From: SB15 sp964639245
GTDB taxonomy: Bacteria; Chloroflexota; Anaerolineae; Aggregatilineales; J027
DNA length: 64,000 nucleotides
Direction of reading: 5' to 3'
NCBI GenBank assembly: GCA_964639245.1
Contig: CAZXCU010000001.1
Coordinates: 868,001 to 932,000, forward strand
This document shows, piece by piece, positions 9,141 through 17,363 of this stretch; the first letter of the stretch is position 1, and each line of letters begins with the position of its first letter. The position numbers were made by a program, and so were the translations under genes. The notes beneath the pieces are model-generated. The model saw only the letters and a list, made by a program, of their open reading frames with translations. It searched no databases and had not been told where the DNA came from.

Positions 9141-10085
9141 TTAGCTGTTCTGTAAAATTTGTGCCATCGTTGGGCCATCTACGTTCCCGCCGCTTAAAAT
9201 CACCCCCACGCGCCCCTGAAGATTTTGCCCCTCTAGCAGCGCCGCCACCCCCAACGCACCGCTCGGCTCAACGACCAATTTCAGTCGATAAAACAAAAAG
9301 CGCACCGCGTCTTTAATCGCCTTTTCGCTGACTGTTCGCATATCATCCACATATTCTAAAACAAGCGGAAAAGTAATTTTGCCGAGCGAGGGGGTGCGTG
9401 TGCCGTCCGCAATCGTGGGGGGATTATGAACCGTGTGCAGGGTACGGCTGTGAAAAGACAGCGTTGCATCGTTTGCCACTTCTGGCTCAATCCCCATCAC
9501 TTGAATCTGTGGATTCATCCCCTTGGCCGCAATTGCGCTGCCACTCAGCAACCCACCCCCGCCGCATGGTACCAGCAAGCAATCTAAATCCGGTACATCT
9601 TCCAGCAGTTCTAAAGCCGCTGTTCCTTGTCCCGCCACGATTTCTTCATGGTCATAGGGGGGAATCAGGCCATAGCCGTGTTCCGCCGCGAGTTCTTTGG
9701 CTAACACTTCGCGGTTGGTTTTTTCCACATCATACACCACCACTTCCGCCCCGTAGCTTCTGGTCGCGGCAAGTTTGGTGGCGGGTGCATTATTCGGCAT
9801 CACAATGACTGTTTTGACCCCCAGCAGTTTGCCCACCATCGCCACCGCCTGCGCGTGATTGCCGGAAGAATAGGCAATGACTCCGCGTGTTTTTTCTGCG
9901 TCCGAAAGTTGGCTGATGGCATTGTATGCTCCGCGAAATTTAAACGCCCCCATGCGCTGCAAATTTTCACACTTGAGAAAAACTTCTGCCCCGACCTGCT
10001 CATTCAAGGTGTGGGAAGTCATCACGGGGGTACGGTGGGCCACTCCCGCTAATCGTCGACTCGCCGCTTTCACATTTTCAAACAT
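9141..10085 (-). CDS. PLP-dependent threonine/serine dehydratase
   Basis: The 314-residue enzyme is a fold-type II PLP protein. The Schiff-base lysine is in MGAFKFRGAYNAI (Lys49), the phosphate-binding loop is PCGGGGLLSGSA, and GVIAYSSGNHAQAVA is the substrate loop. This is the compact, ACT-less form typical of catabolic threonine dehydratase, serine racemase or threo-3-hydroxyaspartate ammonia-lyase; the sequence alone does not separate these. The ATG at 10085 is preferred to the upstream TTG because GAGG lies 6 bases before it. It is convergent with the histidine kinase. Confidence 0.8.
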   Translation of the reverse strand: MFENVKAASRRLAGVAHRTPVMTSHTLNEQVGAEVFLKCENLQRMGAFKFRGAYNAISQLSDAEKTRGVIAYSSGNHAQAVAMVGKLLGVKTVIVMPNNAPATKLAATRSYGAEVVVYDVEKTNREVLAKELAAEHGYGLIPPYDHEEIVAGQGTAALELLEDVPDLDCLLVPCGGGGLLSGSAIAAKGMNPQIQVMGIEPEVANDATLSFHSRTLHTVHNPPTIADGTRTPSLGKITFPLVLEYVDDMRTVSEKAIKDAVRFLFYRLKLVVEPSGALGVAALLEGQNLQGRVGVILSGGNVDGPTMAQILQNS

Positions 10086-10203
10086 GCCAATCCTCAATCC
10101 GATCGGTTATCCAAACAAGCATTCTCATTTTATAGGGGAACTATGAGATAACCAAAGCCAATTTATGCTTCGTCATTTTGAACTTTTTCCGCCCCAAGTA
10201 ACG

Positions 10204-11145
10204 TTAATATCCCAGTTCAATGTTGACGCGATTGGACATGGGTTCGCCGTGTGCTGCCGCATTGAGCAACTCGGCAAGGTGTTCCATGCGCCACTGCTCT
10301 AAGGAGGGGTCATTCAAAAAGCCGGCCCGGTGGGGTGTCATGACCACATTCTCCAGTTCGTGAAAGGCATAACTGGAAGGCGGGGTATGTGAACGAAGGG
10401 TCTCATCCGGCGGATAGTTATACCACACATCCAACCCTGCGCTGTGTAAGTGACCTTTGTGCAGCGCTTCGTACAGGGCGGCTTCCTCAATCACCTCAGC
10501 GCGGGCAATATTAACGAGGATTGCACCTGCTGGTAGCAATTGCAATTCATTTTTTCCGATCATGCCGCGTGTCTCCGGTGTAAGGGGAACACACACCATT
10601 AAAATATCGGTGTGGGGCAGTAGGTCTGGTAATTGAGCGGGAGAAAATTCGTCGGCGGTTTGCGGGGTGCGGCGAACTTTTAAAATCTTCATCCCGAACG
10701 CAGCGCAAAGTGTGGCTAAATATGCGCCAATCGCGCCATATCCCAGAATTAACACCGTTTTTTCATGCAGCAGCTTGACCGCGCCGGGTTCAAAACGGGG
10801 AGTCCAGTCGTGGGTACGAAAAACGCGGTCATGGGGAATCAAGCGTTTGGAAGCAGCCAGCAGGAGCATCAGCGCATGTTCAGCCGCCGTGATGGTGTTA
10901 TGATGCAAATTGTGGACGCGAATATGCGGGAAATTGAGCATCAAATTACGGGTGACATCCGGCAAGCCAGCAAAGGGAATAATCAGCGTTTTTAAATGAG
11001 GGCTGGCGGTGATCTGGGCATGGGTAGGACGCGCAGCCACCAGAATTTCACAATCGGGTGGAACAACTTCGCCCACACTTACTTCAATGGGTGCGGCAAG
11101 ATTTCGCGCTAAGTTGTCTATTTCATATAAAAGGTGAACTTTCAA
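10204..11145 (-). CDS. D-isomer-specific 2-hydroxyacid dehydrogenase
   Basis: The 313-residue product has the NAD-binding GYGAIG motif at residues 135-140, the conserved arginine in LVNIARAEVIEE, the following acidic residue, and the catalytic His in VVMTPHRAGF. The family oxidises or reduces 2-hydroxyacids with NAD(P)H. The specific substrate is not evident, because the N-terminal substrate domain is divergent. The start is a TTG at 11145 with AAGG about 8 bases upstream. A terminator-like hairpin sits only about 30 bases upstream on the same strand, suggesting leader control. Confidence 0.8.
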   Translation of the reverse strand: MKVHLLYEIDNLARNLAAPIEVSVGEVVPPDCEILVAARPTHAQITASPHLKTLIIPFAGLPDVTRNLMLNFPHIRVHNLHHNTITAAEHALMLLLAASKRLIPHDRVFRTHDWTPRFEPGAVKLLHEKTVLILGYGAIGAYLATLCAAFGMKILKVRRTPQTADEFSPAQLPDLLPHTDILMVCVPLTPETRGMIGKNELQLLPAGAILVNIARAEVIEEAALYEALHKGHLHSAGLDVWYNYPPDETLRSHTPPSSYAFHELENVVMTPHRAGFLNDPSLEQWRMEHLAELLNAAAHGEPMSNRVNIELGY

Positions 11146-11175
11146 AAAAATGCCTTCTGTGCTACCTTAAGAATC

Positions 11176-11215
11176 AAAAACCCACCGGGATATATTTTAG
11201 CAGGGTCCGGTGGGT
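11176..11215 (-). terminator. Intrinsic terminator-like hairpin in the leader of the 2-hydroxyacid dehydrogenase gene
   Basis: ACCCACCGG (11180-11188) pairs perfectly with CCGGTGGGT (11207-11215) around an 18-base loop. Read on the minus strand the stem is followed at once by five T residues. It lies between the divergent lipoprotein gene and the TTG start at 11145, so it either blocks incoming minus-strand transcription or attenuates this gene. A smaller stem, GACCCC/GGGGTC, lies just upstream at about 11256-11271. Nothing else was recognised in the 340-base gap apart from the lipoprotein promoter. Confidence 0.5.
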
Positions 11216-11420
11216 GTCGGTCTAAATCTATTTCAATAAATTTTTATGTCCTTGTGACCCCGGGCGGGGTCGAAAAAGTAAAAGTGGGGCGAATTGTACT
11301 AAGTATGGGCTGTGTCTTTTGTTCAAATGTCACAACCTTGAGCAGAGTATATCCCCCGATTTTAAAATTGCAATAGAAAAATGAAATTTTAGTGAAACTT
11401 GAAAACGATTACATTTAAAT

Positions 11421-11449
11421 TTGCAGCTTTTCTCCCCAACACGTGTAAA
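11421..11449 (+). promoter_or_regulatory. Putative promoter of the lipoprotein gene
   Basis: TTGCAG (11421-11426) and TGTAAA (11444-11449) are 17 bases apart, 37 bases before the ATG at 11486. The surrounding DNA is AT-rich. The call rests on the two boxes alone. Confidence 0.35.
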
Positions 11450-11485
11450 ATCTATTTGAAAAAAAATTAACATGGATGAGCCTTG

Positions 11486-11887
11486 ATGCGCCAATTCTTT
11501 GTCTTCATCTTGCTTTTATGCTTACTTTCAGCCTGTTCTAGCGGGGTCTATGACCGTGCTTATACTGCCTCCGGGGATGGTAACCAGGAATCCGAACTGC
11601 GCGAAGATGAGCAGTTCACCACCACTGACGATTTGAATGTTGTTGTCAAGCTCGGTAATCATGAAGAAAATGTGAAGGTCGTAGCACGCTTTATTGACCC
11701 GAACGGCGATTTGCTGCAAGAAGTCAGTGCGGAGGCCGAAGGGGATGTTGGGACGGTGGTGCTGGGGGTGGATTACGAAGCATGGGAAGCCTCCCAAGCG
11801 GGCAACCAATGGATTGTGGGGCGCTACGGCGTAGAAATTGTTGTAGACGGGGAAAAAGTGGATACGGTGTATTTCCGCGTAGATTAA
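11486..11887 (+). CDS. Secreted lipoprotein of unknown function
   Basis: The 133-residue product starts with MRQFFVFILLLCLLSACSSG, a type II signal peptide with lipobox LSAC, so the mature protein should be lipid-anchored at Cys17. The remainder is acidic and beta-rich, with LNVVVKLGNHEENVKVVARFIDPNGDLL and VGRYGVEIVVDGEKVDTVYFRVD. That pattern resembles an Ig-like extracellular domain. GGATGAG stands 5 bases before the ATG; the in-frame TTG immediately before it is not needed. No family was recognised. Confidence 0.65.
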   Translation: MRQFFVFILLLCLLSACSSGVYDRAYTASGDGNQESELREDEQFTTTDDLNVVVKLGNHEENVKVVARFIDPNGDLLQEVSAEAEGDVGTVVLGVDYEAWEASQAGNQWIVGRYGVEIVVDGEKVDTVYFRVD

Positions 11888-11959
11888 ATGTCCCCTAAAT
11901 TTTTCGGCAATTGAGGCTGCATCCGCGTATGATTCATAAAAATAAGGTAGGGATGGCTG

Positions 11960-13141
11960 ATGAAACTACGCCGATGGATTTTTTTGCCGCTGGGATTTGG
12001 TCTGATGCTCACTGTTGCTATCGTGATTTATTCTGTGGCACGCCAAGAAACCCCGCGTAACGATGCGTATGAATTTGTGCTGGTGTCCGATGATCTCAGC
12101 GACCCCACCTACTTGACCCACGCCAACGATGAACGGTTGTTTGTGGTGGAGAAACCGGGCCGGATTCAAATTTTGAGTCGGGATGGCAAAAAAGAATCTA
12201 CCCCGTTTCTGGATATTACCGAACTGGTTGAAAGCGGCGGGAGTGAACAGGGTTTGCTCAGTATGGTTTTTTCCCCCGACTACACCGACTCCGGCGAATT
12301 TTATGTCTATTATAATGACAGCAATGGTGATACGGCGGTTGCACGATATCGGGTTGCGGCGGACAACCCCAATCTTGCCGACCCTGAGAGCGCTGAAATC
12401 ATTTTACAGGTGGCAGACCCCTATCCCAACCACAACGGCGGTTTAATGAAATTTGGCCCGGATGGGTATTTGTATATTGGGATTGGGGATGGGGGTTCCG
12501 CCAATGACCCGCAAAAAAACGGGCAAAATTTAGCGACCCTGCTCGGAAAACTGCTGCGAATAGAGGTTGTTGGTCAGGAAACCTATGCCATTCCACCTGA
12601 TAACCCCTTCCTTGAAACAGAAGCGGTACGGCCTGAAATCTGGGCATCCGGCTTGCGGAATCCATGGCGGTTTGCGTTTGATGCCGTGACGGGCGATTTG
12701 TATATTGCCGATGTGGGGCAAAACTTGTATGAGGAAGTCAATTTTCAACCCGCCAGCAGCAGAGGGGGTGAGAATTACGGCTGGAATTTTTACGAAGGCA
12801 ACCACGCCTTTGAAAACGCGGAGGCCGCCAACAAAGACAGTCTGACTTTTCCGGTGGTGGAATTGGAGCATGTGGTTGAGGTCGAGGTCTGGAACTCAAT
12901 TTGTTCGATTACCGGTGGGGAGGTCTATCGCGGGCAAAAGTTACCCACCCTGCAAGGCAAATATTTATATGGCGATTGGTGCGCGGGAACCATATGGACA
13001 TTAGAACAGCAGGGCGACTCGTGGCAAAACGAAAAATTCATGGATACAGACTTCAACATTAGCTCCTTTGGGGTCGATTCGGACGGCGAACTCTATCTGC
13101 TGAGTTTTGGCAGCGAAGTCTGGCGGTTGGAAGCACGGTAA
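11960..13141 (+). CDS. PQQ-dependent sugar dehydrogenase-like protein (Asd/GSDH family), membrane-anchored
   Basis: This 393-residue protein has one N-terminal helix (residues about 7-26) and then a six-bladed propeller of the soluble glucose/aldose sugar dehydrogenase type. Hallmarks are RIQILSRDGK, EQGLLSMVFSPDY, DPYPNHNGGLMKFGPDGYLY, IGIGDGGSANDP, WASGLRNPWRFAFD, LYIADVGQNLYEEVN and GENYGWNFYEG. Family members oxidise aldoses outside the membrane using PQQ and calcium. The HNGG histidine corresponds to the catalytic base. Whether this organism makes PQQ is not visible here. It follows the lipoprotein gene by 72 bases on the same strand. Confidence 0.85.
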   Translation: MKLRRWIFLPLGFGLMLTVAIVIYSVARQETPRNDAYEFVLVSDDLSDPTYLTHANDERLFVVEKPGRIQILSRDGKKESTPFLDITELVESGGSEQGLLSMVFSPDYTDSGEFYVYYNDSNGDTAVARYRVAADNPNLADPESAEIILQVADPYPNHNGGLMKFGPDGYLYIGIGDGGSANDPQKNGQNLATLLGKLLRIEVVGQETYAIPPDNPFLETEAVRPEIWASGLRNPWRFAFDAVTGDLYIADVGQNLYEEVNFQPASSRGGENYGWNFYEGNHAFENAEAANKDSLTFPVVELEHVVEVEVWNSICSITGGEVYRGQKLPTLQGKYLYGDWCAGTIWTLEQQGDSWQNEKFMDTDFNISSFGVDSDGELYLLSFGSEVWRLEAR

Positions 13142-13161
13142 AATACTGACAAGGAGGGTGT

Positions 13162-13719
13162 ATGGAAGCTATAAAACAAATCACCGATGTCGAACTGATT
13201 CAACTTCCAACGGGCAGGGGCGAACGCTATGAATTGATTGAAGGGGAGTTAAGAGTCATGTCGCCTGCGGGTAATCGTCATGGGCAGGTTGCCGCGTTAT
13301 TTTCCGCATTGTTTTTCAACTATCTCGAAGAACATCCGATTGGCGCGGTGGTTGGCGCAGAAACCGGCTTTTATACACGCGGGAACAAACGGACGGTTCG
13401 CGCTCCTGATGCAGCTTTTATCCATCAAGACTCCATTCCCGAAGAAGGTCTGCCAGAGGGCTATTCTTTTATTGTGCCGCGCATTGTGGTTGAGGTAGTG
13501 TCCCCCTATGATACGGCTGCCGAAGTGGAGGACAAAACTCAAGAATGGCTGCGGTTTGGTGTCCTGTTGGTATGGAATGTTTACCCCAAAAATGAACGGG
13601 TTTACATTTATAAGCAAGGCGAACAAAGCCCAACCGTTTTATCTGAGGAAGATATTCTCACCGCAGGGGATATTTTGCCCGATTTTCAAGCGGCGCTTGG
13701 GAGGATTTTTAAACGCTAG
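13162..13719 (+). CDS. Uma2-family protein (PD-(D/E)XK fold)
   Basis: This 185-residue protein has the Uma2/DUF820 layout: LPTGRGERYELIEGELRVMS at the start, RAPDAAFI with Asp83, IVVEVVSPYDTAAEVEDK with Glu111 and Lys125, and FGVLLVWNVYPKNERVYIY. The fold is that of PD-(D/E)XK nucleases, and such genes are abundant in Chloroflexota and cyanobacteria. Their biological role is unsettled. AAGGAGGG lies 5 bases before the ATG, and it sits 20 bases after the sugar dehydrogenase gene, so both may share a transcript. Confidence 0.8.
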   Translation: MEAIKQITDVELIQLPTGRGERYELIEGELRVMSPAGNRHGQVAALFSALFFNYLEEHPIGAVVGAETGFYTRGNKRTVRAPDAAFIHQDSIPEEGLPEGYSFIVPRIVVEVVSPYDTAAEVEDKTQEWLRFGVLLVWNVYPKNERVYIYKQGEQSPTVLSEEDILTAGDILPDFQAALGRIFKR

Positions 13720-13741
13720 GCGCAACACCAGACCAGCAAAA

Positions 13742-13771
13742 TTGTTTTTCTGTGCGTGCGGCGAGTATAAT
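13742..13771 (+). promoter_or_regulatory. Putative promoter of the ABC binding-protein gene
   Basis: A perfect TATAAT (13766-13771) lies 18 bases after TTGTTT (13742-13747), ending 34 bases before the ATG at 13806. Confidence 0.4.
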
Positions 13772-13805
13772 CCCCGCTATATTGTATTTGAGGAGAGATA
13801 TTTTT

Positions 13806-15428
13806 ATGAAACGGCTACTCCTGCTGGTTATTTTGATAGTCAGCCTAGCAGCAATTCCGACGATTAACGCACAGGAAGAAGCGTTTGCCTGCCCCAACAC
13901 TGGTGGGACACTCATCACCGCCATTACCGGGGATCCGGTGAGCTTAAACGGGATTTATGCGAATGACGGTGCTTCGATTGCGGTGCTGTCGTTTGTGTTT
14001 AATCCCTTGACACTCGGTGGTGAAAACTGGGGAACCGAAATTAAGGGCGACTTGGCGGAAAGCTGGGAAGTTTCCGAAGATGGCCTGACATGGACGTTCA
14101 AACTGCATGAAGGCGTGACATGGCACGACGGCGAACCGCTGACCGCCGAAGATGTGGTCTACACCTTCAACACCATTCAAACCTCGGAAGAAGATATTGC
14201 CCCCTTCCGTCCGCGCTTTTTGCAAAATGGCGAACCGATTCTGTTTGAAGCGGTGGACGATTTGACCGTAAAAGCCACCTTGACCGAGCCGAATGCGTCG
14301 TTTTTCACCGATATTAGCGTGCCGATTGTGCCAAAACACGTTCTGGAAGGGCAGGATTTGCGCGAAGGCCCGTTCAACCGTGAACCGGTTGGTTCGGGGC
14401 CGTTCCGTGTGACCGAATGGCGGACGGGTGAAAGCATTACGCTGGAAGCCAATGAAAATTACTTCAAAGGTCGCCCCTGCTTGGAACGGATTATTTTCCG
14501 TATTATTCCTGACGAACAGGCGCAGGTTGCCGCGTTGCAAACCGGCGAAGTGGACTTTTTGCCAAACATTCCTGGCGCATCGGTATCGATTTTTGAAGCT
14601 GACCCCAATTTCCAAGTTGCCATTGCGGAATCGGACAGCTTGTATCAGATGTTCTTTAATCTGTCGTTAGAACAGTTCCAAGACCCCAAAGTGCGCCAAG
14701 CGCTGATGATTGCGATTGATCGTCAAGCAGTGGTGGATATTGTGCGGCAGGGCTATGGCGTGGTGCATAATTCACACTTTGACCATGTTGTGCCGTTCTA
14801 TCAGCAGGACAAATTGGGCGGGTACGATTATAACCCCGAACTTGCCGGACAAATGCTCGATGAACTGGGCATTACCGATGCTGATGGCGATGGCTACCGC
14901 GATTTGGACGGCGAAACATGGGAAGTCAACATTGTGACCTTCTCCGGCAATTTCCGTGATTACGAAGATTATGCGATTGTCGTGCAGCAGTATTGGGAAG
15001 ATATTGGCATCAAAACCAACCTTGAACTGCGCGATTTGTCCACGCTGGTTGAGCAGTTGTATCAGGAACGGGTGGAAGAAAAAGAATATGAAGTCCATAC
15101 CTCCGGTTGGGGCGTGATTGGCCCAGAACCGAACAGCTATGCCAACTTCTATATGTGGACAGATGAACTCGGCCCGAATCTGTCAAATTATCGCAACGAA
15201 GAAGTCAACGCGCTGTTTGAACAGGCCCGTACCGAAACCGACTTCGAGGCCCGGATGGCAATTTACGAACAAATTGAAGCGCTTTTGTGGGCTGAACTGC
15301 CAACTATTCCGTTGTATCGCAATACCGAACCAGCAGTGATTAGCAATCGGTTCAATATCGAGAACGCAGTGCTGGACAATTCTATCGGGACGAATTTCCG
15401 TAATCCCGAACGCATTTACGAGAACTAG
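13806..15428 (+). CDS. ABC transporter substrate-binding protein, peptide/nickel type (SBP_bac_5)
   Basis: The 540-residue product begins with a signal peptide (MKRLLLLVILIVSLAAIPT...NAQ) and follows the SBP_bac_5 pattern: GDLAESWEVSEDGLTWTFKL, VTWHDGEPLTAEDVVYTF, PVGSGPFRVTEWRTGE, LERIIFRIIPD, DPKVRQALMIAIDR. It would deliver oligopeptides or a related solute to the two permeases downstream. The ATG at 13806 is chosen over the upstream in-frame start because GAGGAGAG precedes it and the signal peptide begins there. No lipobox is seen; the cleaved form would start near QEEAFACPN, so it may be secreted or tethered by other means. Confidence 0.85.
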   Translation: MKRLLLLVILIVSLAAIPTINAQEEAFACPNTGGTLITAITGDPVSLNGIYANDGASIAVLSFVFNPLTLGGENWGTEIKGDLAESWEVSEDGLTWTFKLHEGVTWHDGEPLTAEDVVYTFNTIQTSEEDIAPFRPRFLQNGEPILFEAVDDLTVKATLTEPNASFFTDISVPIVPKHVLEGQDLREGPFNREPVGSGPFRVTEWRTGESITLEANENYFKGRPCLERIIFRIIPDEQAQVAALQTGEVDFLPNIPGASVSIFEADPNFQVAIAESDSLYQMFFNLSLEQFQDPKVRQALMIAIDRQAVVDIVRQGYGVVHNSHFDHVVPFYQQDKLGGYDYNPELAGQMLDELGITDADGDGYRDLDGETWEVNIVTFSGNFRDYEDYAIVVQQYWEDIGIKTNLELRDLSTLVEQLYQERVEEKEYEVHTSGWGVIGPEPNSYANFYMWTDELGPNLSNYRNEEVNALFEQARTETDFEARMAIYEQIEALLWAELPTIPLYRNTEPAVISNRFNIENAVLDNSIGTNFRNPERIYEN

Positions 15429-15444
15429 CCGTTCCTCACCCTCA

Positions 15445-15475
15445 CCCCCTCTCCACGCAGAGAGGGGGCTTTTTT
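15445..15475 (+). terminator. Strong intrinsic terminator between the binding-protein and permease genes
   Basis: CCCCCTCTC (15445-15453) pairs with GAGAGGGGG (15460-15468) around CACGCA, followed by CTTTTTT. It lies inside the operon, so it probably lowers permease mRNA relative to binding-protein mRNA, as is common for binding-protein importers. The preceding CCTCACCCTCA resembles the hairpin before the amylosucrase gene. Confidence 0.75.
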
Positions 15476-15495
15476 AAGTGTGATAAGATTTCGCC

Positions 15496-16467
15496 ATGAC
15501 CAACTATCTCATCCGACGTGTTTTGCAGATGATTCCCCTGCTCATCGGGATTTCGATACTGTCTTTTGCAGTGATTCGGTCTGCGCCGGGCGACCCTACC
15601 GTGGTCTATATTGACCCGAACAAGCCGCCGCCTAGCAAAGAAGATATGGCACGCCTGCGGGCGGACTTGGGTTTGGACAAACCGCTTCCCATTCAATATC
15701 TGAACTGGTTGGAAGATGCCGTGCAGGGCGATCTCGGATTTTCGCTGTCGGCGCGCCGTCCCGTGACCGATGAAATTGTGGATCGCCTGCCGAATACCTT
15801 GATTCTGGGCTTGTCGTCGCTGGTGATGACGGTGCTGCTTTCCATTCCCATCGGGATTATTTCGGCGGTGTATCGCTACACGCTGCTGGATTATCTCATC
15901 ACCTTTTTGTCCTTTGTGGGGTTGAGCATCCCCGGATTCATTGTGGCGTTGTTCATTATTCAGATTTTCGGGGTGGAAATGATGTGGCTGCCCACCACCG
16001 GAATGCGAAATGTGCGTGAGGAATATACCGGTTGGCGTGAAGTGCAAGACGTGGGCGAACATCTCATTTTGCCGACGCTGGCGTTGAGCGCGGCATCGCT
16101 AGGGCGGTGGGTACGTTACCAGCGTTCGAGTATGCTGGACGCGATGGGACAGGATTATATTCGTACTGCACGGGCAAAGGGCGCACGCGAACGGCGCGTC
16201 ATGTTCCGCCATGCGCTGCGAAATGCGATTTTGCCGATGATTACCCTAATTGGCCTATCGATTCCCAATCTGGTATCCGGCGCGTTCATCATCGAATTTG
16301 TGTTTGGCTGGCCCGGCATGGGGTTACTAGCGGTCAATGCAGCGCTGCGACGGGATTATCCGGTCATCATGGGCGTGACGATGCTCGGGGCGATTTTTAT
16401 TGTGCTGGGTAATTTTATTGCTGACCTTGCTTATCATTGGGCTGACCCGCGAATCCGCTATGACTAA
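15496..16467 (+). CDS. ABC transporter permease, DppB/OppB type
   Basis: This 323-residue membrane protein has the N-terminal helix of this class (MTNYLIRRVLQMIPLLIGIS), further membrane segments, and the cytoplasmic EAA loop DYIRTARAKGARERRVMFRH. EFVFGWPGMGLLAVNAALRRDYPVIMG near the C terminus is a strong DppB signature. It pairs with the next permease, whose start overlaps its stop by 8 bases, to form the channel. The cognate ATPases are not in the operon. Confidence 0.85.
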   Translation: MTNYLIRRVLQMIPLLIGISILSFAVIRSAPGDPTVVYIDPNKPPPSKEDMARLRADLGLDKPLPIQYLNWLEDAVQGDLGFSLSARRPVTDEIVDRLPNTLILGLSSLVMTVLLSIPIGIISAVYRYTLLDYLITFLSFVGLSIPGFIVALFIIQIFGVEMMWLPTTGMRNVREEYTGWREVQDVGEHLILPTLALSAASLGRWVRYQRSSMLDAMGQDYIRTARAKGARERRVMFRHALRNAILPMITLIGLSIPNLVSGAFIIEFVFGWPGMGLLAVNAALRRDYPVIMGVTMLGAIFIVLGNFIADLAYHWADPRIRYD

Positions 16468-17362
16468 TCCACCGATTGAACTGACTCAAGTCCACACCGC
16501 CGATAGTCTGGGGCGGGTCGCGTGGCGCAATTTTCGGCGGCACAAACTCGCCATGTTGAGTTTGGTGCTGCTGGTGGTGCTGTCGCTGCTGGCAATTTTT
16601 GCCCCGCAAATTTCACCGCATGACCCGAATGATATTGATACCCGCAATCCGCGTGTGGCACGGGGGGTGCCGGAAGCCCCTACCCTTGACCACCCCTTTG
16701 GCACGGACAACTTCAACCGCGATATTCTGTCCCGTTCATTGTATGGGATGCGGATTTCGTTGGGGGTGGGTTTTCTGGCGATGCTGATTAGCATTGGATT
16801 CGGCTTGTTTATCGGGGCGATTTCGGGCTATACAGGCGGGATTCTGGATAATGTCCTGATGCGAATTGTGGATGTATTCCTCTCCGTGCCAAGTTTTACG
16901 CTGTTTCTGGCGCTCAACGCGATTTTGAAGCCGAGCATCTGGAATATCATTTTGATTCTGGGGGCGTTTAGCTGGATGGATATTTCGCGGCTGGTGCGGG
17001 CGGACTTTATTTCCTTGAAGGAACGCGAATTTGTCACGGCAGCGCGTTCAATTGGCGCATCTCCGCAACGGATTATGCTGGCGCATTTGCTGCCCAATTC
17101 GCTCGGCTCGATTGTGGTCTCGGCAACACTGGCTGTCCCCGCCGCCATTTTGAGCGAATCTGCCTTGAGTTTTATCGGGCTGGGGGTGCCGCCGCCGGAT
17201 GCCAGTTTGGGGAGTATGCTGCAAAATGCGAAGGCGTGGCTGCTGGTGGCATGGTGGATGTGGGTTGCACCGGGCGCATTGATTAGCTTAATTGTGCTGG
17301 CGTTTAATTTCGTGGGAGATGGCCTGCGGGATGCACTTGACCCCACCTTGATTCGGCGGTGA
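16460..17362 (+). CDS. ABC transporter permease, DppC/OppC type
   Basis: From the ATG at 16460 the product is 300 residues long. It has the conserved N-terminal segment (WRNFRRHKLAMLSLVLLVVL), the periplasmic HPFGTDNFNRDILSRSLYG motif, the EAA loop EFVTAARSIGASPQRIMLAH and the terminal GDGLRDALDPTL. The longer frame from 16400 lies inside the preceding permease gene and is not believed. No DppD or DppF-type ATPase follows; the next gene is on the other strand, so the energising subunits must be encoded elsewhere. Confidence 0.85.
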   Translation: MTNPPIELTQVHTADSLGRVAWRNFRRHKLAMLSLVLLVVLSLLAIFAPQISPHDPNDIDTRNPRVARGVPEAPTLDHPFGTDNFNRDILSRSLYGMRISLGVGFLAMLISIGFGLFIGAISGYTGGILDNVLMRIVDVFLSVPSFTLFLALNAILKPSIWNIILILGAFSWMDISRLVRADFISLKEREFVTAARSIGASPQRIMLAHLLPNSLGSIVVSATLAVPAAILSESALSFIGLGVPPPDASLGSMLQNAKAWLLVAWWMWVAPGALISLIVLAFNFVGDGLRDALDPTLIRR

Positions 17363-17363
17363 T

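Noticed and set aside
11247..11332. A short minus-strand frame starting with GTG in the leader of the 2-hydroxyacid dehydrogenase, possible leader peptide
   Set aside because: It has no ribosome site and no run of regulatory codons, and its end is set by the GC-rich stem rather than by coding logic.
16400..16459. Longer start for the second permease at 16400
   Set aside because: It lies within the first permease gene and would add a segment not found in DppC proteins; the ATG at 16460 fits the family and an 8-base overlap.
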